DNA of 9,342 nucleotides from Thermoplasmata archaeon (GTDB lineage Archaea; Thermoplasmatota; E2; UBA9212): assembly GCA_013329495.1 (NCBI GenBank), contig DUKC01000097.1, positions 253 through 9,594 on the forward strand, given 5' to 3'. Both the position numbers and the translations under genes were made by a program. Positions 1 to 6,274 of the stretch are shown piece after piece. Position 1 is the stretch's first letter; the number at the start of each line of letters is the position of its first letter. The notes beneath the pieces are model-generated. The model did not search any database, had not been told where the DNA came from, and worked only from the letters and a program-made list of their open reading frames with translations.

Positions 1-281
1 GGGGGCATAAGATAAAGAGCAGGCACTACAACAAATTTGAGGAATCTGATCTGGACTCTTATTTAAAGCAAAGGAAAATAAAAAATCTGCTTTTTACAGG
101 CGTTTTCACGAACATGTGCGTTCTGTACACCGCAACGAATGCCACGACAAAAGGGTACAGGGTCATAATCCTAAAGAATTGCGTGGCAGCCCCAAGTGAT
201 TACGAGCATGAGTATGGTTTGTATCATCTCTCCCTGCTCAAGGCAGAGATTACTACCTCCAAGAGCATAAAACTCGAATAG
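1..281 (+). CDS. Isochorismatase-like cysteine hydrolase, C-terminal part (5' truncated by window edge)
   Basis: An open frame (codons from position 3) enters from the left edge and ends at TAG 279-281, leaving 92 residues of a family that is usually about 180-210 aa. The visible part matches the C-terminal half of isochorismatase/nicotinamidase-like hydrolases. An SRHYNKFEESDLDSYL stretch corresponds to the family's 'K.R.S.F..TDLD..L' strand. It is followed by LLFTGVFTNMCVLYTA, where the Cys (codon 117-119) is the expected nucleophile, and by a GYRVIILKNCVAA segment. The catalytic Asp and Lys of the Asp-Lys-Cys triad would lie upstream, outside the window. The substrate cannot be told from this part; nicotinamidase, isochorismatase-like and ureidoacrylate-type hydrolases share these motifs. 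The gene probably belongs to a unit extending leftward, because about 110 bp separate it from the next start. Confidence 0.85.
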   Translation, partial: GHKIKSRHYNKFEESDLDSYLKQRKIKNLLFTGVFTNMCVLYTATNATTKGYRVIILKNCVAAPSDYEHEYGLYHLSLLKAEITTSKSIKLE

Positions 282-336
282 AGCTTCTCGAAAACTCATC
301 TTCAACTGCTTTGGATGGGCTCTTCTTTCCAGAAGT

Positions 337-357
337 GTACTAAAAGTACTAAATACC
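337..357 (+). promoter_or_regulatory. Possible TATA region with 9-bp tandem repeat, upstream of DUF1847 gene
   Basis: GTACTAAA occurs twice with a 9-nt period (337-344 and 346-353). The same stretch holds a 5-bp inverted repeat, GTACT/AGTAC with a 3-nt spacer (337-349). The second copy gives the AT-rich element TACTAAATA, centred about 41 nt before the ATG at 392. That would place a transcript start near 378 and leave a leader of about 14 nt carrying the GAGG ribosome site. The box is not a strong archaeal consensus, so this is tentative. Confidence 0.3.
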
Positions 358-391
358 CCATGCTGTTTTATTGAATAGGAAAGAGGAAAAA

Positions 392-952
392 ATGAAGTGT
401 GCATTGTGCAAAAAGAAGGAGTGCAGGGAGGGAAAGGACTGCACCCACATAAAAGGAGAGGCAGAGAAAGAGCTGAGGAAAAATCTCAAATCGGTCAAGA
501 CCTCAGCACACATAGAGGCGGAGTATTACATGAAGCTAACGAGGCTCGAGGAGCTGATCTTGTATGCGAAGCAAATGGGTTACAAAAAAGTGGGTATGGC
601 TTTCTGCATAGGGTTAGAGAATGAAGCACGGGAGATTCACAAGATTTTGGAAAAGGACTTCGAGGTCCATTCGGTGTGCTGCAAGGCTTGCGGCATCGAC
701 AAGTCAGATCTGGATTTGGAAAAGCTCCATGAGGGAGAAGCCGAGGCCACCTGCAATCCAATCGGCCAGGCGATGATCCTCAACGATGAGGGAAGTGAAC
801 TTAATCTAATTCTTGGATTGTGCATAGGACATGACATTTTGTTTACTCAATACTCAAAAGCTCCGGTGACGACTCTGGCCGTAAAAGACAGGGTGCTGGC
901 TCACAACCCGTTGGGTGCGATATACTCAGGGTATCACAGAAAAAAGTTCTAA
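392..952 (+). CDS. DUF1847 family cysteine-rich putative metal-binding protein
   Basis: This encodes 186 aa of the DUF1847 type, whose biochemical role is not established; members are usually labelled metal-binding. Cysteines are abundant. Four lie at the N-terminus as Cx2Cx4Cx5C (C3, C6, C11, C17). Others are C72 in an AFCIGL motif, C96-C97-x2-C100 in VCCKACG, C121 in a CNPIGQA motif, and C144 in GLCIGHD. The C-terminus has a PVTTLAVKDRVLAHNPLGAIY block that I recognise as characteristic of the family. The arrangement suggests a zinc or iron-sulfur site, which is inference. I chose ATG 392 over the in-frame TTG at 371 because an AGAGG ribosome site (382-386) sits 5 nt before it and because the CxxC starts at once, as in relatives. 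No signal peptide or membrane segment is seen, so it is probably cytoplasmic. It appears monocistronic. Confidence 0.85.
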   Translation: MKCALCKKKECREGKDCTHIKGEAEKELRKNLKSVKTSAHIEAEYYMKLTRLEELILYAKQMGYKKVGMAFCIGLENEAREIHKILEKDFEVHSVCCKACGIDKSDLDLEKLHEGEAEATCNPIGQAMILNDEGSELNLILGLCIGHDILFTQYSKAPVTTLAVKDRVLAHNPLGAIYSGYHRKKF

Positions 953-1020
953 TGCAAGAAACGAGTTAGACGGAGAAGCAGAAAAAGTTTTTGCTCGCTC
1001 GGTGCGTCAAAGGCTCACAA

Positions 1021-1030
1021 AAGTTTTTTA
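1021..1030 (+). promoter_or_regulatory. TATA box for the dipeptidase gene
   Basis: The T-rich element AAGTTTTTTA followed by AGG lies about 27-40 nt before the candidate starts at 1055 (GTG) and 1064 (ATG). A similar AAAAAGTTTTT stretch at about 982-992 sits just after the preceding gene and may act as a T-rich terminator or a second box. The spacing predicts a leaderless or nearly leaderless transcript, which fits the absence of a clear Shine-Dalgarno site here. Confidence 0.4.
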
Positions 1031-1063
1031 AGGCAGGTCTTGGATTAATGCAGTGTGAGAACC

Positions 1064-2527
1064 ATGAGTGAGTTGGAAGATTTGGAACCGAAAGAGGTAT
1101 GGAAGATTTTTGATGAGATCAGAAAGATTCCACGATGCTCGAAGCATGAGGAAAAAATAAGAGAATATGTTCTGGCCGAGGCTAAAAAAATGGGCCTTGA
1201 TGCGGAGGAGGATGAGACGGGAAACGTTGTCATTCGGAAACCAGCAACCGGGGGATGTGAGAGAGCTCCCACCCTTATACTACAGGGACACTTGGACATG
1301 GTATGCGACAAGAATGAGGCGACCGAGCATGACTTTTCAAAAGACCCTATAAAAATCAAAAGAGAGGGGGACTGGATCACCGCCGATGGAACGACACTTG
1401 GGGCTGACAACGGAATTGGAGTGGCAATGGCGATGGCTGTTGCAGAAAATGATTCGATCAAGCACGGTCCACTAGAATGCCTCATGACTGTTGATGAAGA
1501 AACCGGCATGACGGGGGCATTCGGACTCAAGCTGGGATTTGTGAAGGGGAAGCAATTGATCAATCTCGACACAGAAGATTTTGGTATAATCTTCATTGGG
1601 TGTGCTGGCGGTGGAGGCAGTGAGCTAAGGATGCCGCTGGAGTTCTCTCGCTTCGAAGGAGGGGAGACGCTGAAGGTCAGAGTTGCTGGACTTAAAGGGG
1701 GGCATTCTGGGTGCGAGATTCACGTAGGAAGGGCAAACTCGGTGAAGCTGTTGGGAAGGTTGCTCTGGAAAGTGGCCCACAGACTTGGCAGCATCCAAAT
1801 AGCGGACATAAGAGGAGGCAACAAGCACAACGCGATACCTAGAGAGGCGAGTGCGACAATAGTGATACCCCCAGAAAAGGAAAAGGACTTGAAAGCACTG
1901 CTAAAGGAAGAGCTATCAGCAGTAAAGAATGAGTATGGGAAGGTTGAACCGGACGTGGAAATAAAGGCCGAGGAGGTCACCAAAGAGCCTGAAAGAGTGC
2001 TGACCAAAGAGTCCAGTCTCAAGATAATAAACCTTATACAGGTTTTGCCCCATGGCGTTTTAGCCATGAGCCACGAGGTGCCGGAATTGGTGGAGACCTC
2101 AACGAATTTGGCCATACTTTCGCTGGAAGAAAAAGGACTGGAGGTGATGATGAGCACGAGGAGCAGCATTGAATCGGCCCTCGAAGCAGCCAGAGAGACA
2201 ATTCATGCAATAGCAGACGCGTTTGGTGCTGAGATAGAGGAAGAGGAAGCATATCCTGGTTGGAAACCTGACATAAGTTCTCACCTGCTGCAGATCGCAA
2301 AGGATACATTCAAAAAACGCTTCAACCATGAAGCGAAGGTGGAAGCCATACATGCGGGATTGGAGACGGGCTTGTTCAGCAAAAAGTTTGGCAAAATGGA
2401 CATGATTTCTATTGGTCCGCAGATAGAACACCCCCACTCGCCGGATGAGAGAGTGCAGATCTCTACAGTGGAGAAGTCCTGGAAAAACTTGATAGATATC
2501 CTGGAAACCTTAGCAATGGAGCGATAG
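1064..2527 (+). CDS. pepD: Xaa-His dipeptidase (aminoacyl-histidine dipeptidase, M20 family)
   Basis: This encodes a cytosolic di-zinc dipeptidase of the PepD type, 487 aa from ATG 1064, which matches the usual length of about 485-490 aa. Family members cleave aminoacyl-histidine (carnosine-like) and other dipeptides. Numbered from the alternative GTG start at 1055 (three codons earlier), the metal and catalytic residues fall in order. They are H79 and D81 in LQGHLDMVC, D118 in LGADNGIG, the E148-E149 pair in VDEETGMTGA (general base plus zinc ligand), D172 in NLDTED, and H461 in EHPHSPDE. A dimerisation/lid domain lies between roughly residues 195 and 385, with the conserved GGHSG and GGNKHNAIPR motifs. 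The N-terminal LEPKEVWKIFDEI.KIPRCSKHEE block is typical and supports a start at 1064, although a leaderless start at GTG 1055 is also possible. The gene is apparently monocistronic, behind its own TATA-like box. The exact peptide specificity is not shown by the sequence. Confidence 0.93.
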   Translation: MSELEDLEPKEVWKIFDEIRKIPRCSKHEEKIREYVLAEAKKMGLDAEEDETGNVVIRKPATGGCERAPTLILQGHLDMVCDKNEATEHDFSKDPIKIKREGDWITADGTTLGADNGIGVAMAMAVAENDSIKHGPLECLMTVDEETGMTGAFGLKLGFVKGKQLINLDTEDFGIIFIGCAGGGGSELRMPLEFSRFEGGETLKVRVAGLKGGHSGCEIHVGRANSVKLLGRLLWKVAHRLGSIQIADIRGGNKHNAIPREASATIVIPPEKEKDLKALLKEELSAVKNEYGKVEPDVEIKAEEVTKEPERVLTKESSLKIINLIQVLPHGVLAMSHEVPELVETSTNLAILSLEEKGLEVMMSTRSSIESALEAARETIHAIADAFGAEIEEEEAYPGWKPDISSHLLQIAKDTFKKRFNHEAKVEAIHAGLETGLFSKKFGKMDMISIGPQIEHPHSPDERVQISTVEKSWKNLIDILETLAMER

Positions 2528-2554
2528 AAGCTCAAATTGCAAGCACAGCTATTC

Positions 2555-2591
2555 GGGGAGGGGTAAAAGGGAGGAGTTGCAAGGTCCCCCC
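2555..2591 (+). other. G-rich tract followed by C-run after pepD stop
   Basis: Runs of G (GGGG, GGGG, GGG, GG) lie within 2555-2574 and are followed by six Cs at 2586-2591. The strand could fold into a short GGGG/CCCC hairpin or a two-layer quadruplex. No T-tract follows, so it is not a conventional terminator. The remaining intergenic sequence (2592-2685) shows no gene. Function unknown. Confidence 0.25.
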
Positions 2592-2685
2592 AAAGAGTTC
2601 ACAAATCCTCACACTCGGAAAGTTTAACTCAAAGGCCCGAATGGCGATGAAATAAAAAAGAAAACATTCTGCCAGAAGCAGTTTC

Positions 2686-2694
2686 TTTAAATAA
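2686..2694 (+). promoter_or_regulatory. TATA box for yjbQ-like gene
   Basis: TTTAAATAA is a good archaeal TATA element, centred about 41 nt before ATG 2731. It predicts a transcript start near 2715-2718 and a leader of about 15 nt that would still include the ribosome site at 2720-2727. Confidence 0.55.
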
Positions 2695-2719
2695 TAGATT
2701 TACTGTATTGTAAAAACAA

Positions 2720-2727
2720 GAGGTGAT
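2720..2727 (+). promoter_or_regulatory. Ribosome binding site that sets the yjbQ-like start
   Basis: GAGGTGAT is a near-perfect Shine-Dalgarno sequence. It abuts the in-frame TTG at 2728, which is too close, and lies at a workable distance from ATG 2731. That favours ATG 2731 as the true start. Confidence 0.65.
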
Positions 2728-2730
2728 TTG

Positions 2731-3147
2731 ATGATCTATTCTGAGAGATTTTCTATCTCTACTGAGGGGGAATGCCAGATAGTGGACTTGAGTGAAAAGA
2801 TAAGAAAGACTGTAGCAAAATCCAAGATAAGAGATGGGTTGGCGTGCGTGTTTATTCCGGGGGCGACTGGAGCGATCACGACCGTCGAGTACGAGCCAGG
2901 CCTGCTGAAGGACCTGCCTGCCGCTCTTGAAAGACTGTTTCCCAAAGGCATTGAGTATGCTCATCACCAAACCTGGCACGACTGGAACGGACACTCACAT
3001 GTAAGAGCGTCGATGATAGGGCCTTCAATAACAATTCCAATAATAAAGGGAGACCTGCAGCTTGGAACATGGCAGCAGGTTGTGTTTATTGAGCTTGATA
3101 TTCACCCGAGGAGAAGAGAGATAGTGGTTCAGCTGGTTGGGGAGTAA
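2731..3147 (+). CDS. YjbQ/UPF0047 family protein (secondary thiamine-phosphate synthase type)
   Basis: This encodes 138 aa, the normal size for the UPF0047 (TIGR00149-like) family. A bacterial member, YjbQ, has a weak thiamine-phosphate synthase activity that can replace ThiE; the main role in archaea is not settled. The visible family signatures are an ACVFIPGATGAITTVEYEPGL stretch, the histidine-rich YAHHQTWHDWNGHSHVRAS block at about residues 75-93 (the probable active/metal site), IGPSITIPI, and a G.LQLGTWQQVVFIELD.HPRRRE C-terminal block. The protein is cytoplasmic, without signal or membrane segments. It has its own TATA box and ribosome site. Its stop lies 13 bp from the stop of the convergent M16 gene, so the two transcripts probably overlap at their 3' ends. 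No thiamine gene is nearby to support a specific pathway. Confidence 0.9.
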   Translation: MIYSERFSISTEGECQIVDLSEKIRKTVAKSKIRDGLACVFIPGATGAITTVEYEPGLLKDLPAALERLFPKGIEYAHHQTWHDWNGHSHVRASMIGPSITIPIIKGDLQLGTWQQVVFIELDIHPRRREIVVQLVGE

Positions 3148-3160
3148 GAAGAAAGATCGC

Positions 3161-4567
3161 TCAAACCAACTTGCAACCTCTCATGCAAGCAGCGCTGCAG
3201 AACTTTTCTCTTAGCCAATCAGTAAAGGATGGAACGGCCTTTTCGCCAGTCTGGAGGAACAGCCTGCGATCTATCCCCTTGGGCCCCAGGGTACCGAAGC
3301 TGATGCTTTCTATCCACTGGTTGGTCACCCTCTTGATATCTTGAGGGGTCACTTCTTTTATCTTTTCTATCTCTTCAGCTCCAGTTTCCCAACCATTCCC
3401 GACAAGTTCCAGATGCCCAAGCCTGAGCGCCTGAGCTTGAGCGCTCTCCTGCCCCAGACAATAGTCTGTAATAAAGAGATAAACGATGTACTCAAGCTCC
3501 AACGGCCGGACCTCTTCTTGTTTGAGTCTTTCTATCTCCCTGAGCATGAGCTCGACTGCCTCGTTGGGCTCCGTGGTGCAGACGTACAGAGTCCCCCAAT
3601 TGGAGCTGTCGCTCGACAACGACGCATATACCTCGTAAGCCAACGTCTGCTCTTCTTTTACCTCCCACCAAAAGTGATACTTCAGGATCTCGGTGGCTAC
3701 AAGCATGGGATAATAATCCTCGCTCTTCAAGTTGGGTGCCGTCCAGTAGCCAACAACGTAGTTCGTTGGAAGGTTCCTACCTTCTGAGTTCAGCTCTGGA
3801 TGGCTTTTGATCTTGGGGAGGATTGTTTCCTCGTAATTCCCCTCCGGCAAATCTCCAAATGAAGCCCCGATCATTTTCTTTAGCTCTGAGGGAGGTTTGT
3901 CTCCAACAACAACGAGCATAAGCTTTGAAGTCATCAGCTGCTCTTGATGGTATTCCTTCAAATCCTGCACAGAGAGGCCGGCCAGAGAGGTGGGTGTGCC
4001 CTCAGGTTCCAAGGCGTAGGGATGGCCTGAAAAAAAGGATTCGCCCGCGATCCTCCAGATCCAGACATCAGGATTGTCCCTTGCCTGCTTTGCCCATGAG
4101 ATCAGCTGTTCCCTCACCAGCTCGGCTTCACCCTCATCGAGAGTCGGGTTGAGAATCAGATCTACAAAGATGCTCCAGGATTCCTCGAAGTACTGATCGA
4201 TGCTCCTGAAAGAAATGACTGAATAGTCTCTCTCTGCACTCGTCCCGATCGAGGTGCCCATTCTGGCTAACTCCGAGGAGAGTATATCTTTTGGGTAGTT
4301 TTTGCTTCCGCGAGTTGCGAGGGTGAGCAAAAATGGTTCAATGCCTTGATTGTGCTCATTGATGTTTCTCACTCCTCCTTTAAAAAATAGGGCGACAGAG
4401 GAAGTTTCTCCCTCACTCCGCTTGTAGATGACCTTGAGTCCATTCGTCTCGAACTCCACAGACTCCCAGTTTTCTTCGCCCGTGATGACCGCCGTGATGA
4501 CCGAGGTCATTGGAGGCATCAAGAGGCTGATAACGACCAAGACCAGAGCCGCACTCTTGAGGTTCAT
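3161..4567 (-). CDS. M16 peptidase-like protein lacking the zinc site (probable non-catalytic partner subunit)
   Basis: This encodes 468 aa with an M16B-like two-domain layout. Residues 5-28 are a hydrophobic signal/anchor segment. An M16 N-domain (about 38-235) and an M16 C-domain (about 265-435) follow. The region that normally reads GxxHFLEH is GIEPFLLT at residues 75-82, so all three zinc-motif positions (H, E, H) are replaced by P78, L81 and T82. The protein therefore should not bind catalytic zinc. The C-domain keeps an EEQTLAYEVY segment like the family's RxxxxLAY.VY element, which in two-subunit M16 enzymes contributes to substrate binding. The start ATG overlaps the stop of the upstream catalytic M16 gene (ATGA), which implies translational coupling and a heterodimer. 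The last 12 residues hold three cysteines (C457, C461, C465, Cx3Cx3C), a tail I do not recognise from the family. I infer an extracytoplasmic regulatory or substrate-binding subunit. Confidence 0.85.
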   Translation of the reverse strand: MNLKSAALVLVVISLLMPPMTSVITAVITGEENWESVEFETNGLKVIYKRSEGETSSVALFFKGGVRNINEHNQGIEPFLLTLATRGSKNYPKDILSSELARMGTSIGTSAERDYSVISFRSIDQYFEESWSIFVDLILNPTLDEGEAELVREQLISWAKQARDNPDVWIWRIAGESFFSGHPYALEPEGTPTSLAGLSVQDLKEYHQEQLMTSKLMLVVVGDKPPSELKKMIGASFGDLPEGNYEETILPKIKSHPELNSEGRNLPTNYVVGYWTAPNLKSEDYYPMLVATEILKYHFWWEVKEEQTLAYEVYASLSSDSSNWGTLYVCTTEPNEAVELMLREIERLKQEEVRPLELEYIVYLFITDYCLGQESAQAQALRLGHLELVGNGWETGAEEIEKIKEVTPQDIKRVTNQWIESISFGTLGPKGIDRRLFLQTGEKAVPSFTDWLREKFCSAACMRGCKLV

Positions 4568-5970
4568 GCCAGATTCTCCTCCCGAAGATTGACCAGTTTC
4601 TGATCCTCCGGGGATATAAGAACTCCCCTGACAGAAGGCTTGTTGACGACGTAGGCGTCGAAGTAGTCACTGAGTTGGACTCTGCCCACCTTTTTTATGT
4701 TTTCAACATAGCCCAGATAATAATCCATGCTTGTTGAGCACCACCAAAACTTTAGTGTCTGGGCGAATCTGCTGGCTCTCTCCCTTTCCCATACGCTGCC
4801 TATTTCTATCTGCTGCTTTGCGTTGGATATCTCTTCTGACGAAAAATAGTCTGGGTCTGCAAGGCTGTTGAGCTCTCCCAACAGGGCGTCCTTAGCCTGC
4901 CTGAATTTTTGTGGAGTTGTCTGGGTCAGCACCCTGATTGGTCCAGTGTGGTTCTGGGTTAAATAGCTCATAGAACAGAAGCTGAAGAGCCCTGAATCGA
5001 CGAGTTTCTTCTGGAATCTTGAAGAGGGATTGTTCAGCATGGTGGATGCCAGATCAGCTGCGTAGGTCGCCTCTGGATTCTCGAACGTGCTGGGACCTTG
5101 AAATTCTATCAAAAGCGTGACCGCACTGACGGGTTTTGTCACCATGACCGAAAGGTTTTTTCTGAGGGGGAGTTGTGGGGGTACGGGATGCCTTGAAAAA
5201 GGGTCTTCCTCCCGGTTCCAGCCCTCAAAAGCGGTCTCTGCTGTCTCGAAAACCTCACTCGGCTCAATATCGCCTGTCACTATCAGTGCACAGTTGTTGG
5301 GCACGTAGTACGCCCTCTGGATTTTTCGCAGGTCTTCCAGAGATGCCTGGGCGATGATGGAGCGGTTGCCGAGTGCGTCTTTTCCATAAGGATTTGCGTA
5401 CCAAAGCCTCTTGTCCACGGCCTTGCCCAAACAATAGGAAGGCTCTGATTCGTTTCTGTCGTACTCTGCCAAAACCACAGGTTTTTCCTTTTCTAGATCA
5501 GACTGTCGCAGGTTAGGGTGCTTGAAACCGAAACTCATGAGATACATTCCTGCCTTGAGATCGGCCGCGTGGACCGTAAAGGAGTAGGCAACATATTCTG
5601 TTGAGGTGGTACCTCTGAGTATGGGGTATGGCCTGTCTTGCCCTCTAAGGGCCCGCTTGGGAACGTTGGCAAGGTTGCTAACAAACACGTGCTCATGAAG
5701 GTGAGATAGACCGTCGGACCCGGGATTCTCTACCTGTGCTCCCCCCTTGACGGCCATGACCAAAGTGACCAGTGGAACCTGGTGATTTTCTACGGCAATG
5801 ATTGTTAGTCCATTAGGTAGCTCTTTGGAGAGAATCTCAGTCTTTGAAATGACCGCGACCTCTGTGACTTCTTGGGGGAACTTCCAAAAAGTAAAAAACA
5901 AAAAACAAAAAATGAGAGCGACTGAAATCAAGATAGCAACTGCCAGAAGCTTTCGTCTTGTGCTTTTCAT
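4564..5970 (-). CDS. Membrane-anchored M16 family zinc metallopeptidase (catalytic subunit)
   Basis: This encodes 468 aa. A charged N-terminus (MKSTRRK) and one hydrophobic helix at about residues 8-29 suggest an uncleaved anchor or signal, with the enzyme outside the membrane. The M16 N-domain begins with LSKELPNGLTIIAVEN (about residue 47). It carries the inverted zinc motif HLHEH (H90, E93, H94), with the third ligand E169 in KPVVLAEYDRNE, 75 residues on, as expected for M16. An NPYGKDALGN stretch and YYVPNNCALIVTGDI (about 221-235) are also typical. The C-domain (about 270-460) contains SSRFQKKLVDSGLFS, where the usual LAY tyrosine is absent. This fits a division of labour with the downstream subunit, which lacks zinc ligands but keeps LAY. 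M16 proteins are more common in bacteria, so bacterial acquisition is possible but untested. The substrate is unknown. No peptide precursor or radical SAM gene is visible in the window. Confidence 0.9.
   Translation of the reverse strand: MKSTRRKLLAVAILISVALIFCFLFFTFWKFPQEVTEVAVISKTEILSKELPNGLTIIAVENHQVPLVTLVMAVKGGAQVENPGSDGLSHLHEHVFVSNLANVPKRALRGQDRPYPILRGTTSTEYVAYSFTVHAADLKAGMYLMSFGFKHPNLRQSDLEKEKPVVLAEYDRNESEPSYCLGKAVDKRLWYANPYGKDALGNRSIIAQASLEDLRKIQRAYYVPNNCALIVTGDIEPSEVFETAETAFEGWNREEDPFSRHPVPPQLPLRKNLSVMVTKPVSAVTLLIEFQGPSTFENPEATYAADLASTMLNNPSSRFQKKLVDSGLFSFCSMSYLTQNHTGPIRVLTQTTPQKFRQAKDALLGELNSLADPDYFSSEEISNAKQQIEIGSVWERERASRFAQTLKFWWCSTSMDYYLGYVENIKKVGRVQLSDYFDAYVVNKPSVRGVLISPEDQKLVNLREENLA
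4576..4583 (-). promoter_or_regulatory. Ribosome binding site inside the upstream M16 gene
   Basis: On the minus strand GGGAGGAG lies 8 nt before the ATG at 4567, inside the last codons of the upstream M16 gene. It supports independent but coupled initiation of the second subunit and fixes its start codon. Confidence 0.7.
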
Positions 5971-5980
5971 CTAAACAAAA

Positions 5981-5988
5981 CACCCCTC
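5981..5988 (-). promoter_or_regulatory. Ribosome binding site of the M16 operon
   Basis: On the minus strand GAGGGGTG lies 10 nt before ATG 5970. It matches the archaeal anti-Shine-Dalgarno, with one mismatch to GAGGTG-type sites, at slightly long spacing. It supports the chosen start, which also gives a sensible N-terminal anchor. Confidence 0.5.
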
Positions 5989-6000
5989 TGCCTCGCAATC

Positions 6001-6021
6001 ATCTCTTAACCAAAAAGAGAT
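6001..6021. promoter_or_regulatory. 21-bp palindrome, probable operator of the M16 operon
   Basis: A perfect 7-bp inverted repeat, ATCTCTT (6001-6007) and AAGAGAT (6015-6021), has a 7-nt spacer. It sits immediately downstream of the minus-strand TATA box (6021-6028) and just before the predicted transcript start (about 5998). A bound dimeric repressor there would block initiation. Its left arm belongs to the same ATCTCTTA element found twice more at 6101-6124. The regulator is not in the window. Confidence 0.45.
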
Positions 6022-6028
6022 TAATAAA
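6021..6028 (-). promoter_or_regulatory. TATA box of the M16 operon
   Basis: Read on the minus strand, TTTATTAA lies about 54 nt before the ATG at 5970. It predicts initiation near 5998 and a 25-30 nt leader containing the ribosome site at 5981-5988. Confidence 0.5.
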
Positions 6029-6100
6029 GGTTTGCTTCGGAATGCGATTCATCAGGTTGGTATTACTGGAAGAGAAAGAGAGTCCCAGGAACTAGCATGT

Positions 6101-6124
6101 ATCTCTTAGCAAATCTCTTAACAA
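6101..6124. repeat. Tandem 12-bp direct repeat (two copies; third copy at 6001-6012)
   Basis: ATCTCTTAGCAA (6101-6112) is followed directly by ATCTCTTAACAA (6113-6124), differing at one base. A third copy, ATCTCTTAACCA, starts exactly 100 bp earlier at 6001, where it forms one arm of the palindrome. A looser reverse-oriented relative, AAGAGAGAT, occurs at about 6260-6268 next to the lipoprotein start. The pattern suggests multiple binding sites for one transcription factor. Confidence 0.6.
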
Positions 6125-6236
6125 ATTCAGATTTTAGATTCTCAATTTTCTCGAGGGTAACCAGCATTATTATTTTCGAAGGTTATCTATGTTTCAAAAA
6201 CCCCGCCAGGAAAACCGAGAGGATTCTTGGATTAAC

Positions 6237-6244
6237 TTTATAAA
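6237..6244 (+). promoter_or_regulatory. TATA box of the lipoprotein gene
   Basis: TTTATAAA, in the context CTTTATAAAATT, is a strong archaeal TATA element centred about 34 nt before ATG 6275. The predicted transcript start is near 6267, so the mRNA would have a very short leader. Confidence 0.6.
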
Positions 6245-6274
6245 ATTTCCAATCATTCAAAGAGAGATGAGGAA

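Larger units (their letters stand above)
5971..6274 (+). other. Divergent intergenic region between M16 operon and lipoprotein gene
   Basis: This 304-bp stretch holds no convincing gene. It contains a TATA box for each direction, a palindrome next to the M16-side box, a tandem 12-bp repeat and a purine-rich patch (AGAGAAAGAGAG, about 6071-6082). It is AT-rich compared with the flanking coding DNA. The separate elements are listed individually. Confidence 0.7.

Noticed and set aside
2140..2160. GTGATGA-like sequence resembling a box C of a C/D guide RNA
   Set aside because: It lies inside pepD in the correct coding frame, and I saw no matching box D and second box pair at suitable spacing.
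1045..2169. Long minus-strand open frames (up to 183 aa) inside pepD
   Set aside because: They are Ser-rich antisense translations of a clearly coding plus-strand gene, without start signals or recognisable domains.
2569..2627. Possible micro-ORF of 16 codons starting TTG 2577 after GGGAGGAG
   Set aside because: The ribosome-site-like sequence sits directly against the start with no spacing. The peptide is Pro/Lys-rich with no recognisable features, so chance is the better explanation.
3341..3787. 148-aa plus-strand open frame antisense to the zinc-less M16 gene
   Set aside because: It lies entirely within the M16 coding frame and has no ribosome site, TATA box or family motif.
3161..5970. 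RiPP (modified peptide) biosynthetic cluster suggested by paired M16 proteins
   Set aside because: No radical SAM enzyme, small precursor peptide or transporter is present in the window, so the cluster reading has no support beyond the M16 pair.
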